From contig NC_068338.1 in the NCBI RefSeq assembly GCF_014633365.1, positions 20,594,616 to 20,658,615 on the forward strand: DNA of 64,000 nucleotides. The letters run 5' to 3'. Both the position numbers and the translations under genes were made by a program. The DNA is from Diospyros lotus (lineage: Eukaryota > Streptophyta > Magnoliopsida > Ericales > Ebenaceae). Below the pieces are notes generated by a model. That model was given only the letters and a program-made list of their open reading frames with translations. It made no database searches and had not been told where the DNA came from. Each line of letters starts with the position of its first letter. Positions within the stretch are counted from its first letter, which is position 1. Below are positions 1 to 12,246 of the stretch, in pieces.

Positions 1-590
1 TTCAAACGTCATATTAACATTTTCTTTAATGGCTAATTTGTTTGGAAGATGTATATATATAGGATAAGTATAGAAGGTTAAGGAGTAGAACAAACTTGAT
101 AGAGCATTCAAACAAGAGCGAGAAGGTTCAAAGTGCTGGAAGTGTACTGGCTAGTGGAATTCTCAATCGTTTGTGACTTATATGTAATTGTCTTTGGTTA
201 TAAGTTTATTATTTTTACTCACTTGTTGTGTGAGATGATTGTATTTACTAGCAGTGTACTAGTGGTTCTTGTTTAAACAAGGGATTGTATGTTGGTTCTA
301 ACTTCAATTAAAAGTTAGTGTTGATTCTCTCTAGTGGAATCTCAAGTTAAGTCTTGAGAGTTTCAAGCAAGTCTTGAAAGAGATTATTAGGCTCTTTAGA
401 GCCGAACTTTTATAAATTTCATTTATTCTTTGTGGTTGTGTGATTTTATTGTTATCAATCCTACAGCAATCACTATATATTAAGATCACAAATTTAAGAG
501 TTTTTAAAAGAGTTAAAATCATTAATTTTTAAAAAATCCAATCTACCCCCCTCTTAGGTATTTTTTGAACAATAATATTCAAAACAATAT
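1..590 (+). repeat. SIRE/Maximus-like Ty1/copia LTR, 3' part (truncated by window start)
   Basis: The last part reads ATCTACCCCCCTCTTAGGT followed by TTTTTGAACAA, the characteristic 3' end of SIRE/Maximus-type Ty1/copia LTRs in plants (a C-rich stretch then CTCTAGGT/CTTAGGT). No clear primer-binding site (TGGTATCAGAGC) follows, so this is a degenerate fragment. Similar LTR ends occur at 5340-6065 in the same orientation and at about 1797-2480 and 54426-55543 in the opposite orientation. The family is assigned from general resemblance; the 5' boundary is outside the window. Confidence 0.55.
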
Positions 591-1796
591 ATTAAAGATA
601 ATTGTTGATAGAGTTTTAATCAAGCAATGTATAGAATCAATCGAGTATATCAAAATATTAATCAAGTAAAAATTATATGCTACTCGAGTAAAATGTTGAT
701 CTAGGCTATCGAGTCTATGTACTTATCGTTTTAATTGAATATAAATTCAATTGTAATCGAGTACATCTATGTTCTCTTCCATGTAATCAAGTAAAATATT
801 TTTTTACTAAAATATTTTTTTCATTTGAAGTAAGCATGTGAGCTGTAGTGGCCTACTCCTAGGAAAATTCAAAAGGAGGTCATTATAAAAATGATATAGA
901 ACAACACTTAAATAAAACACTCAACATTATAGCTATGGAGCAAAGCAAAGGTGCTCAAAACACAAGATATTATAGCAATGGAGAAAAGCAAAGGTGCTCA
1001 AAATAAAGAGAAAAGCAAAGGTGCACAAAAAAATAAAGAAGATAATAGAACTTGCCTTGTTAATGAAAATCGAAGAAGAATAGAAGCCTTCCATTAAAAC
1101 TGAAATCCTCATTCCTTAAAGCTCCAAGCAAGTAGAAAAATAGAGGAAGAAAAAGATGCAAATGAAAAAGGAACAAAGACGCAACGAGAGAGAGATTGGA
1201 AATGGAAGAATGAAAAAGGAAACAAGAAAGCATGGAGAGCTGAGAGGGAAGGAATGGGTTGCCAACCACCCCCTTTACTTTTACCCTATTGCCCTTACTT
1301 TATGCACACACACATACACATAATATTTCATGCCTTTTTTAGCCATTTAGCATCATTTGTTTTTTTCCTTCCTCTTTTCTTTATTCTCTCCAATTATGAA
1401 ATTCCCTATTGCCCCCACCTTTTTCAAACACAACATGTGCATTAAATCCTTATTGGTCATTTGCTTCATTTTTTTTTCCTTTTTTATTTTCATTTTCTTT
1501 TTCACCCACATAGCATATGTAAATACATTTATTTATAATCCATTTAACTAAAATGCAACATTTATACACTTGGCCCAAGCCCAATTCATAATGGGCCCGA
1601 TGGTGCATCTTTCCAACCATCACTTTAGTCGGGCTTTTCTATACTTGGCCCAACTCATTTCATTACAAAAGCATAAATACCATCCCACACATGGGCTTAG
1701 TCCAAAATTAATAGCCCAATTCAATTGGACTTTTCCCCACACAAAATAATATTTTCAACCTTTAATTAATAAAAGAAAAAATTTTAATGTCCACAT
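591..1796. other. AT-rich non-coding repeat-derived sequence
   Basis: No supportable gene. From about 640 to 800 there are several copies of ATCGAGTA/ACTCGAGTA, the same short motif that is dense at 2570-4025. From about 940 to 1030 a short motif (AAGCAAAGGTGCTCAAAA with variants) recurs three times. From about 1560 to 1800 the text is rich in GGGCC/GGCCC words of the kind common in plant LTRs. It is probably decayed LTR-retrotransposon sequence of unknown family. Confidence 0.4.
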
Positions 1797-4150
1797 CAAA
1801 ATACCAAAAAATGCCTAGACCCACTAACAGGTTAGCTTAAGAGGAGAGTGAATTAAACTTTTTCACCCTTTAAAAAACTTAAATCATAAGTAAATTAAGA
1901 ATGCAACGCACACAATATAAAGCGGTTTAGCTCTAAAAGCCTAGTCCACTACCTTGGCTCCTCACCAAGGATTTTGGCAAACCAATTTTACCTTAATAGC
2001 TTTTAAGCAGCCTCAGCTACTAATCTTTACACAATGGCTTTCTAAACTTGGTTCAATCACAACCAATGCCTTTTACAGTGTAATAATTAATCTTTACAAA
2101 TTTCACAATGAAATGTGAAAAAGATTTCTCAAGAGAAATGAAAGATGATACAAGTAATCAAGATTTTCTCTTGAAAATACAGAGAGATACAGAATAATAA
2201 ATTTTAGTACACTTTCTCTTTGAAAAGCTCAAGTAGATTGAACGTGAAAGCTTGAGAGAATAAGAGTTCAGCTGATCAATAGATTGTGTATAGTCTATGT
2301 GTGTTGTATATGCTGTAACATTTTTCTTCATGCTCATTCTCCTATTTACAGTCTTCTGGTATTGGTATTGAATGCAACTGTTGACTTGACTTAAACAATT
2401 GGAATGTTGGTTTTGTGTCACAAGGGCCACTTTTTGTCTCTACAATTCTCAAACAATCAGTTAGAAATTCATAAAATATGCACATGTTATCTAAAAATCA
2501 TTTAATGCACTAAAAAGTTAATATATATTGCATTTAATGTGTTGTAACAACTATATTTTTTAAAATATATCAAGTGTTACTCGAGTATAAACTAAGCATT
2601 ACTCGACTAAATTTCATCTTTACTTGACTATATGCATTTTGTAATCGATTACTTTTGTTGCTTACTCAAGTATAAAGAGTCCTTTACTCGATTAATTTTG
2701 AGCCACTGAAAAATTCTTTATCTACTCGATTATAAGCATTATTTACTCGATTAAAAAAGATCCTTACTTGAATATAAGGATTCTTACTCGATTAAACTTA
2801 GGATCCAGAGACTTGGCATATTTTCAACCTATGTTTACTCAATTACAAAGAAAATCTACTCAAGTATGAAGCGATATTTATTCTATTACAAAAACAATTT
2901 ACTCAAATATGAATTAACCATTACTCAATTAAGAAATCTATTACTCGATAATTTTTAACCTGAAAAAAGATGCATTATATATTCGAGTACAAGGACTTAT
3001 TTGGTTAAGTATCCTTAATCCTTACTCGATTAATCCTTCAAATGTAATTGAATATTTTAAGAGATAACAAAGTATTCACTCGATTATGCAATCTTCTTAC
3101 TTGATTAACTAGAGCTTGAAAAATCTACTTTAAGCCTTTTACATACTCGATTACTCTAAACTTATTACTTGATTAACCTGAGATGATTTGAATAAATTAC
3201 TCAATCAAAACTTTGATTTTCTCAAAAAAAATTCGTATTATTTCTAATTGTTTCAATCATCATTCTTTAACCAAATTTACTAATTTTCTCATAAAATCAA
3301 ATCAAATTTCTCAACATTTTTCAATCAAGTAAAATTCTTTTGTAATTGAATAAGTCAATTTTGTATAGTATATATCTCAATTACAAGTTAAATTGTATTC
3401 AAGTAAATATAATTATACCCGACTAAATATTCTTTTATAATCGAGTGGTTATTGCAAGTTTTTGATAGATCAAAAGTAATCGAGTAAGTATCTTAATATA
3501 CTCGAGTAAATCTAAATTATAATCGAGTACTTATTATCTAGTAATTTGTCAAAGTCTTTGGATCTTTTGTGTAATCAATTGTATAAATTTGTAATCGAGT
3601 AAATGTTAAAGTTGAATCGATTAAAATATTCGTTGTAATCGAGTATTTATTTCAAGTTTCTTTTGTACAATTGTAATTGATTATAAATATTTTGTAATCA
3701 AGTACAAGTTTAAGTTTAATCGATTACAATTTTAATCCACTCGAGTAGATGCAAAAATTAATCAAGTATTATTCTTTTGTAATCAAGTAAATGTTGATAT
3801 GTATAATCGATTAAATTCCATTTGTAATCGAGTAATTATTTTATGTTTCTATAGTAGAATTGTACTCGATTACAAATGTTTTGTAATCGAGTAAACTTCA
3901 AAATTAGTTGATTGCAAACAGTATGTACTCAAGTACAGATAAAATTTAGTCGATTACAAATTTTGTTTACTAAAGGATAAAAAATACTTGATTATAAATT
4001 ATTTTTACTCAAGTAAAAATGTGCTAAAACATAAAATTATAGTCGTTGAACTACTTGTTGTAAGTGCATTTAATGAATAGTTTTGATTGTTAAGACACAT
4101 ATTTTACTCTAATTTTTCTCTCACACATTTAGCATGATATTTGAATATTT
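1797..4150 (-). repeat. Antisense SIRE-like LTR remnant
   Basis: On the + strand this begins with a reverse-complemented SIRE-type LTR end (AAGAGGAGAGTGAATTAAAC, then ...CTTGGCTCCTCACCAAGG...). It matches in order the better-preserved antisense SIRE LTR at 54426-55543 (GAGGGAGGTGAATTAAG, then CTTAGCTCCTCACTAGG). In both, this part is followed by a cluster of short TCGA-centred motifs. Terminal dinucleotides and target-site duplication were not found, so the far end is approximate. Confidence 0.5.
2570..4025. repeat. Dense array of TACTCGATTA / TAATCGAGTA motifs in both orientations
   Basis: Dozens of copies of a roughly 9-11 bp motif with core TCGA occur at irregular 15-50 bp spacing, as ACTCGATTA and as its reverse complement TAATCGAGT. 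Between 2570 and 3180 the ACTCGATTA orientation predominates, and from about 3420 the TAATCGAGTA orientation does. Many neighbouring copies face each other and could pair (for example ACTCGATTACAAATG followed by TTTTGTAATCGAGTAA near 3857-3896). It lies inside the antisense SIRE-like LTR remnant. Function is unknown. Confidence 0.8.
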
Positions 4151-4239
4151 TAATTATTTTTTGAAGAGAAAAAAAGTTTTTTCTGCCGATGTCCATTAGC
4201 AAGTATAAAAAGGAAAAAAGGCTAAAGAAAAAGTAGTAG

Positions 4240-5214
4240 TGTAACAGCTTAGGCAACCACCTTTTAAAAGTGATTGCCTAACCAGCACAAATAAGCCCAA
4301 GACTGTGCCCCAAGCTGATCGATGTGGGATTTACATTCTACAGTAACACACGCCATCCCCCCTTAGGGGTGCAGTGTCCCCTCTGCACGACCCTACTATT
4401 ATCGGACTTAGGAGTCAACTCTGATATCAATTGTAACAGCTTGAGCAACAATCACCTTCAAAAGGTGACTGCCTAGCCAACACAAATAAGCTCAAGACTC
4501 CCCCCTAGCGAACATATGCGTGTGTTACTGTAACGTGTGAATCCTACATCATTCCTCTTGGAGGGGGGAGTATTGGGCTTATTTGTGCTGGCTAGATAGT
4601 CAATTATTGAAGGTGGTTGCTCAAACTGTTACAGTTGGTATCAGAGTTGACTCCTGGGTCCGTCAATGGTGGGGTCATGTAGTGGGGACACTACACTCCC
4701 AATGGGGGATGGTGTGTGTTACTACAGTGTGTGTTACTACAGTGTGCGAATCCCACATCGGTCCGCTTGAGGGGGAGTCTTGGGCTTATTTGTGCTGGTT
4801 GGGAAATCACCTTTAAGGGTGGTTGCCCAAGCTATTACAGTTGATATCAGAGCCGACTCTCAGATTCGGCGATGATGAGGTAGTGCAGTGGGGACACTGC
4901 ACCCCCAAGGAAGGGATGACGTGTGTTACTGTAGCGTGCAAATCCCACATTGGTCCATTTGGGAGGAGCCCTGGGCTAACTAGGCAATCATCTTTTGAAA
5001 GTTTTTGCCCAGGCTATTACAATTGGAATCAGAGCCGACTCTCAGGTCCGGCGATAGTGGGGTCGTATAGTGGAGACACTACACCCCCAATAGAGGGATG
5101 ACGTGTGTTATTATAGTGTGCAAATCCCACATCAGTCCATTTGAGAGGGAGTCTTAGCCTTATTTGTGTTGGTTGGGCAGTCACCTTTAAAAAATGGTTG
5201 CTTAGGCTGTTACA
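4240..5214. repeat. Rearranged TRIM-like element: inverted half plus tandem ~180-205 bp units
   Basis: Three direct units on the + strand each begin with a primer-binding-site-like string after ...TTACA (TTGGTATCAGAG at about 4635, TTGATATCAGAG at about 4841, TTGGAATCAGAG at about 5023). Each unit ends with a GTTGC..CAAGCTRTTACA segment, at 4839, 5021 and 5214, giving unit sizes of 206, 182 and 193 bp. Upstream, 4240-4431 is one unit in reverse complement (TGTAACAGC...GATATCAAT), and 4432-4633 is nearly palindromic around 4530. The PBS-like string next to TTACA and the CCCACATCGGTCC word suggest a terminal-repeat retrotransposon in miniature multiplied by unequal recombination, with no coding capacity. 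It resembles but is not Cassandra, since no 5S-like region is seen. Confidence 0.6.
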
Positions 5215-5339
5215 AGCAGTTCTAATTCTTTCTACTCCAATCTTAAGCCAAAGAAGCCCACCCAAGCTTTCATTTTCAATTGATTGTAAAAATAAAAAGA
5301 GTTATCTTAGATTCCTATTCTTAAATCCCTGTTGATTGA

Positions 5340-6065
5340 GATAAGCATTATTTTTTTGTTATGAACTTTCTTTGTAAGCTTCTCTTATATCATTTTCACT
5401 GTTATTTTTGTAAGCTTTATGCGGTTTTGCTTAATCCCTAAAAGGCAAAAGGTTTCACCTAATCCTTAAAAATCTAGTGGTTACGTCTCATCCTTTAAAA
5501 AGTAGAGTTTTAGTTGAGTCTTGAAAAACTGTTGTAAGTGGTTTGTAGCCAATCTCATCTTAAAAGCTATCTAATAAGTTGGTTAAAATCTTTGATGAAG
5601 AGCCAATAGAGTGGAGTAGGGTGGTTGAGTCGAATCATTATAAATCTTGTTAAGTGGTGGTCTATTTATATTCCTTTATTTTCAGCACTTACATTTTACA
5701 TCTTATATCTTTATGTTTGTTTTATTAAAGTTGTAAGATATATACATGTCTCTAATATATATATATATATATAACACAGTAAATATATTCAAAAGCATGT
5801 TTAAATTTTTCTTTCAGCAAATTTATTATCAGTTTTAATACTCACAAAAATATATTTCTAAAACTTTAAAAGAATCAATCTTCTTACATTGAATTTATTT
5901 TACACTTATTACATATCATTTTCTAACAATGTTATAGTTAAAATATTAGTGTTCATAGTTTAAAAAAATACAAACTGTTTTTTACATAAATTCTTTGAAA
6001 TCAAGAAAAGTTCAAAAACACCCTATTCCTCCCCATCCCCACCCCTTAGGTGTAGAGTATTTTTA
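5340..6065 (+). repeat. SIRE/Maximus-like LTR, 3' half
   Basis: The sequence has the typical order of a plant SIRE LTR 3' half: GCGGTTTTGCTTAATCC, AAAGGCAAAAGGTTTCACCT, GGTTACGTCTCATCC, GTAGCCAATCTCATC, GGTTGAGTCGAATCATTATAA, then CACCCCTTAGGTGTAGAGTATTTTT at about 6040. A (TA)n tract interrupts it near 5750-5772. No PBS follows the end, so this is a truncated LTR. Confidence 0.6.
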
Positions 6066-7085
6066 ACAATAGTCATTAGAGATTAATATTAATTATACAT
6101 AATCCCACCAACTTTTTTCAATTCTTAATGAGACATATTTTCATTACCCACGTAGAAATCAGTTTTAGAAATAAATAAAAAGATGATTTGATGATGAGAA
6201 TTAGATCAATTAGAGTTAACCTCACATTTATCAAAATCACGCACCATAACACTCTTAATCATTATTGCCTAAACAAGAAAAAAAAAAAAACACTCTTAAT
6301 CACATGTAGGAAGGATTCATATTTAATATATATTATCTTAATTCCTTGCACGTTTATGTTAAACATACTTAATAGCGTAGTATATAACATTCATGCCACC
6401 TACGTCATGGGAGCCACAACTACATACATTGTTATTATAAAACATATCTAATTATATACCACACATACAAAATATGTTGTATTTCTATAACACCTTACTT
6501 TTCTAGGCATGTTATAACCTCGATAATTTAAGATTTTTTTTAGTAATTATAAATTTTAACCAAAAATTCTCTTTTTACCCTCTTAACGTAAAAACCTCAA
6601 TAAAAAATAAAGTTAAGACAAATAATTAGAGTTTTAGCATAAAATACAATCTAAGTCCAACTTGAATTCAAGCATCATTACCTTCATTAAAAATAGAAAT
6701 ATTTAAATATGTTCTAGATCATTACAAAATCCATTAAATAATACAACCACCTATAATTTCTCAATGATACATATTCTCCTTCAAATTAAACAAGCAACAA
6801 AAATTGATAAAAATAAAATAGCGTAGATCTCAACTTTTGACACCTTCTCCTTTTCTTTAGATAAGGTTTGACTACATGGTATGTTTGAATAATATCGATA
6901 AGATATTGTAGTTGTCGAGATACAAAAATAATTTTAGTTGACAAGAAACGTTGTCGTCTAGCCATGAGTTTGCAATAAAAGAAACAATCAAATGACGTAG
7001 AAGAGTCCCCACGCAAATACTTTGATACTTAAGTCAAACACTGAATATGATGAAAACCGTATTAAAACCAGTATCAGAAATATAC
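6066..7085. other. AT-rich non-coding sequence, nothing recognised
   Basis: No coding potential, RNA gene or recognisable mobile element was seen in this stretch. Position 7081-7085 (TATAC) is the probable left target-site duplication of the Tekay element that follows. Confidence 0.4.
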
Positions 7086-9312
7086 TATAACGTTCCGGTA
7101 TTTCGAAAACAAATAATAATTATTAAAATCGATATTTGAGGTGAATAGTGATCTATTGAATATTTGTGGATTTAAGGAGAAATAATAATCTATTTTGTAT
7201 TAAAAAAAAAGGTAAGTATTTGGTAAAAATCGAGGTATAAGTGATATTATTAATGTGGGGTGTAAGTGTTAATTTTCAAAAATTGTGGGGTCTATGTGTA
7301 ATTTTTGAAAACTATTGTGGAGTCTCTTTAAAATTAATGATGTGCATATTATTATTGAAGATGGATGTAGGTTGGGAGGCACACGCGTGCGAGACTGATG
7401 CAGGAGGTCACGAATTTGAGCTGGGTATGCGCGCGAGCGAGGGAGAAAATGCTAGATTTTTCCAGCATAAGCTACCTCGAAATGATATCATTTTGGGCTT
7501 AGGCGGTGGAACCGCTGGCTACCACACGACCAACTCTCAGCTGCTCTCTTTTTTTGTGTGTTTTAAAGCCTCAATTCCAATGTGAAATTGGGCAGAAACA
7601 GCAACGTAATTGAAGAGAAAAATTAGGAGAAGGCACGAACAACAGCGAGAAATTTGGAGAAAATTCGATTTAGTTGAAGTTTGAGGATACCAGGTGAGTG
7701 GGAAAGATAAATTAGGAATTCAGTATGATTGAAATTTAATTTAGAGTGCGATTTTACTAATTTTGGTAAAAATTATATTATCTTGTAGCGTGTATTATTT
7801 TTACGGCATGTGAGCAGAAGAACATTGAAATCCACTATTAAAAAGCAAGATCTCTACTTCCTTTGCTAGTTCCCTTCACTTTACTAATTCTATTTTCTCC
7901 CTTAGTCCGATTCAGTTCCAAGTATTATTTATAGGAGTTATAGGTTTCTTTAGTGTAAATTAAATTAAATAAGAGACTTTTTGGGATTTTATTTGTTAAA
8001 CACTTATGGGATATTGTATCGCCCCTATTCCTTTGGGAATGATGCTGAACGAATTTGGCACTAGGTTTTTAGAGGTTGGGGGTACAATTATGGGTTCCTA
8101 GGGTGTGAGCGGTCGTAACAGGAGACAAGAGTTATCGAGCGATGAGGCAAGTGTCGATCGTTTAGCGACGATGGAGCAAACCGTCGACTGACCCAAAGAA
8201 GACTGTCGGTCGGTTGCTCTTAGTCACGAATTGTCGACTGGTGCCTGATCAATGTCGACCGACTTTACCATTATGTGTCATATTGCATGGCATTGTTTTG
8301 CATGAGACTAGGCTTGTGTCATTGGGGGAAACATAAGCTATGAGTGCTTGGACATGTGCATTTTAGAATAACTAGGTGCACGAGCATTGCATTGGATGTG
8401 TATTTCTATGTGGGCGAAGCATGGCCTGATGCTTGGCTTATTGGGGCCAATGTATCATGTTGATGATTATTACACCATTACATCTATTATTTAATACATT
8501 TCATGGTAACAGTATGATGTGATAAGAAGTTGACCCTCAATAACTATGAGTAGAGCATAACTCCGGGTAGCTATGACTTGGGAACTCTAGTAGATGGATT
8601 ATGTTGAGGACCTCGGGCTCATGTGGTTTATGTTATGAGGGTTTTAGGGTCAAGTGGATTATGTTAGCCAATTTATAACTACAACAGGTTTGTATGTCGA
8701 GACTTGGGTGCAAGGTTATGCATTTCTTATGTGGGCCCTAAAGACCGTTATGTGCATTAGTATATTTATATTGAGAACTGAATACCTTGGTGCATGGTAT
8801 GGTGTGACATTTTAATTTATTACACAATATGTTGTGGGTGGTAATCAGTGTGAGAGTTCTATTCCTAGCCTTACTATATATTCTTTTGTTTACTTGCTAA
8901 GTCTTGTGACTCATCATTGCCTTACATCATTTCAGGAAAAGAAAAGGCAAAGGTCGAAGGTGATGGCAGCAGTGTCTGAGTGATTGGGTAGCTGGTTATA
9001 CAGGGTTGTCCCAGTCATCGATCATGGGATGTTTTTGTGGTTTTGGGGTACATGAGATTGCTAGCTGTGTTTTAAATGTCATCATGCTTGTGCCCAGGTT
9101 TTGATCCTAAGTTTTGATAGAGGGTGCGCCTTGTGTTGCCACCCCATTCCCTTTTTTTTTGTATATATGTATATACCATGCTTTTGTTGTGCTGGTGTAT
9201 TATTGCTTTTTCATGTCATTTCATCTGGGATATTTGGCATCTGATCTCTCTCTTCTAAGACTCTTGTATGGGGCTCACAGGCTTCAGGGATCTCCGAGCG
9301 AGGGTCCTCACA
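7086..9312 (+). repeat. 5' LTR of the Tekay element
   Basis: It is paired with 31420-33597: both contain ...CCGGTATTTCGAAAA... at the start and ...GGGTCCTCACA at the end. It is followed directly by the PBS at 9316. Inside are a GC-rich tRNA-like module (about 7375-7440) and a cluster of GTCGACYG motifs (about 8130-8265). Identity to the other LTR by eye is roughly 85-90%. Confidence 0.88.
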
Positions 9313-9315
9313 ATT

Positions 9316-9326
9316 TGGTATCAGAG
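9316..9326 (+). other. Primer-binding site, tRNA-Met type (Tekay)
   Basis: TGGTATCAGAG lies three bases after the LTR end. It is complementary to the 3' end of plant initiator tRNA-Met, the usual primer for minus-strand synthesis in this group. Confidence 0.85.
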
Positions 9327-9439
9327 TGAGGTTGGGATGAGTTGCCCTGTACACCTAGGATGTCGAGTAGAGTTAGGTTGTCTCTAGATTGTCTATCCTT
9401 GTGAGTTTGATCCTATATACTAAGAGTTTTGATTGTACA

Positions 9440-10600
9440 AGGAATATGAGCACCCGATAAGGACGGGGATGAACACCTATTAGAGGTCGTGGACGGGCCA
9501 TTCATACACCCGAGATGCCAAGAGGTTCCAGAAAGGCTCATCGGCAGGAGGTAACCGATATATAGGGCACTTTGGCGGGCATTTTACATGCAATTGATAT
9601 ATTGGTTGTCGCTTAGTTGAGACAAGAGCTCCATAATAGTAATGATAGCGAGACATTACACTCTAGGGCTCAGGAGATGGAAGGCATTTATGGTGGAGCT
9701 CTTCTAAAGAATTTTATGGCGTTGCGGCCACCCGAGTTTCATGAAGGTGCATATATTTTTGAGGTCGAGAATTAGCTGTTTTCTATGGATAAACACCTGA
9801 GGATGATGGGATGCACTGACGCACATAGGGTATAGTTGGGTACCTTCCTTTTATGTGGTGACGTTGAGCACTAGTGGGAGACAATTCGTCAGCGATATGT
9901 CAATCAAGATGTGACATAGGCTGAGTTCCAGAATGTCTTTCATGAGACATATTCCTGCATGGGTGCATAAGCAGAAGGTATACGAGTTTATCGAGCTGAC
10001 ACAAGGAACTAAGACCGTGGCACAATATGAGGTTAAGTTTACCTTTTTATCGCGATATGCACCCAAGTTGGTGACACCTAAGGCAAGAAAGGCAGGCAAG
10101 TTCCAACGAGAATTGAATGCAAACATCTGACGTGCTTTAGCGGGGGCTCATATTAAGGATTATGCTATAGTGGTACAGTAGGCTTACACTATTAAGCAGG
10201 ATCTAAATGACATGAAGGCTGGATAGATGGAAATTACAGGGACCAATAGTAATGAGAAGAAGAGGAAAGGCAATGCCAGCTCTAACAGGGTTACGGGTGG
10301 ACTCCCGAGGTGCAGACTGTGCTGGAGGAGACACCGGGGGTCTTGCTATCTTTGTCGATCTGTCTGTTATTCATGAAGCCAGTCAAGCCATATGCGACGG
10401 GATTGTCCATGAACTTCGGAGGCAGCAGCTGGCCGGGAGATCATCTGTTTTCGGTGCTATCAAAGGGGGCACAGAGCGAGTGAGTCCATGCAGCCGCCAC
10501 AGCTTAGTGGACAGAGGTCCAAATGACAGGGGCCAAGATAGGCACAACGACAGATGGGGCCCAAAGTTCAGGAAGTAACTCCGCCCCTGCCACTACTGGT
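9440..10600 (+). pseudogene. Decayed gag of the Tekay element
   Basis: Reading in shifting frames gives capsid-like text: LRPPEFHEG (about 9725), then KVYEFIELTQGT and YAPKLV (about 9975-10070), resembling the Retrotrans_gag segment of chromoviruses. Several in-frame stops and shifts break it, and no complete CCHC knuckle was recognised before the protease. It is not expected to make a functional capsid protein. Confidence 0.7.
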
Positions 10601-10689
10601 AACACCGGCTACACAACGTTCCACCACTATTGACAAACCCCAAGTTGTGGGACGTGTATTTGCATTAACAGCAACAGAGGCGAAGGGAA

Positions 10690-12241
10690 GCAATGACACG
10701 GTGCAAGGTATTCTTACTTTATATGGTCATGAAGTGTGTGTGTGTGTTATTTGATACAGAGTCCACACATTCTTTCATTACACCGTATCTTGTGCACATT
10801 GTTCATATCCCTCGGAGTTTGGTACCATACTACTTATCAGTTACGATACAAGGGGGAACTATGTTGTGTGGGAGCGAGGTAATTAAAGATTGTGAGATTG
10901 GGGTGCATGATCAGGTGATGCCATGTGACCTGGTAGTACTGGCTATTCAGGACTTTGATCTCATTCTGGGCATAGACTAGTTGTCGCGACACTATGCTAA
11001 GGTAGATTGTCATCAGAAGCTAATTTCTTTTAAATTCCCTTAATAGACAACTGTTATATACCAAGGTGTTAAACTAGTAGTGTCGACCCCGATGATCTCG
11101 GCGATAAAGGCAGAGAGGTTGCTACAACATGGATGTGAAGCATATCTCACCTTTGTACTGACTACCACAACAGGTAAAGAAAAAGACATAGCCGAGTTTT
11201 CATTGGTTTGAGACTTTCTTGATGTATTCCTTAAGGAATTACCAAGCTTGCCGCCACACAAGGAGAAAGATTTCACCATTGAGTTGTTACCTAATATACA
11301 ACCGATCTCCAAGGCTCCGTACAAGATGGTTATAAATGAATTAAAGGAATTAAAAGTTCAAGTGCAGGACTTATTGAATAAAGGATTCATTCAACCGAGT
11401 ACCTCACCTTGGGGAGCACCATTTCTATTTGTGCGAAAAAAAGATGGGTCCTTGTGGTTATGCATTGATTATAGACAGTTGAATCAAGTTATAGTGAAGA
11501 ATAAGTAACATTTGCCACGAGTGGATGACTTGTTAGACCAGTTGCGTGGAGCCTCCGTATTCTCCAAGATAGATCTAAGACCAGGATATCATCAGGTGCG
11601 AGTCAGGGATGAGGATATACAAAAGATTGATTTTCGTACTCGGTATGGTCATTATGAATTTGTGATCATGCCATTTGGATTGACTAATGCACCGGCAATG
11701 TTAATGGATTTGATGAACTAGGTGTTCCAAGAGTATCTCGACCATTTCATGATTGTCTTTATTGATGATATCTTAATTTATTCGTCAGGGCCAGAGGAAC
11801 ATACGGTACACCTAAGGTAGGTTTTGCAACGACTCAAGGAAAGGAAGTTGTATGCCAAGTTCTCCAAGTGTGAATTTCGGCAACCACAAGTAAGGTTTTT
11901 TGGCATGTGGTAACTGGAGAAGGCATTTCTGTGGATCTAGAAAAGATCAAGGTGATACTTGATTGACCAAGACCTACCACAGTGACTAAGGTACATAGTT
12001 TTCTTAGTTTTGTAGGTTATTACCAGCGGTTCATTGAGGAATTTGCTCGTCTAGGTTTGTTGATGACCAAGCTGACTCGGAAAGGGTTGAATTTTGTGTG
12101 GAATAATGCCTATGAAGATTGCTTCCAAGAGTTGAAGCAACGAATGACTTCGACGCCTATCTTAGCTATTCTGCAGAGTGGTGAGAAGTTTGTGGTATAT
12201 AGTGACGCTTTCCATGCAGGTTTGGGTTGTGTATTAATGTA
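10690..12241 (+). pseudogene. Decayed protease and reverse transcriptase of the Tekay element
   Basis: The aspartic protease motif appears as LFDTESTHSF (about 10745; the family has D-S/T-G at this site, so Gly is replaced by Glu). RT follows with [16 protein letters not shown] (about 11440), [13 protein letters not shown] (about 11560), [10 protein letters not shown] (about 11668) and the catalytic FIDDILIYS (about 11760). The start of RNase H (VVYSDAFHAGLGCVL) runs into the Athila insertion at 12247. In-frame stops occur at about 11506, 11719 and 12241. RNase H resumes at 26103 on the far side of the inserted element. Confidence 0.85.
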
Positions 12242-12246
12242 GGATG

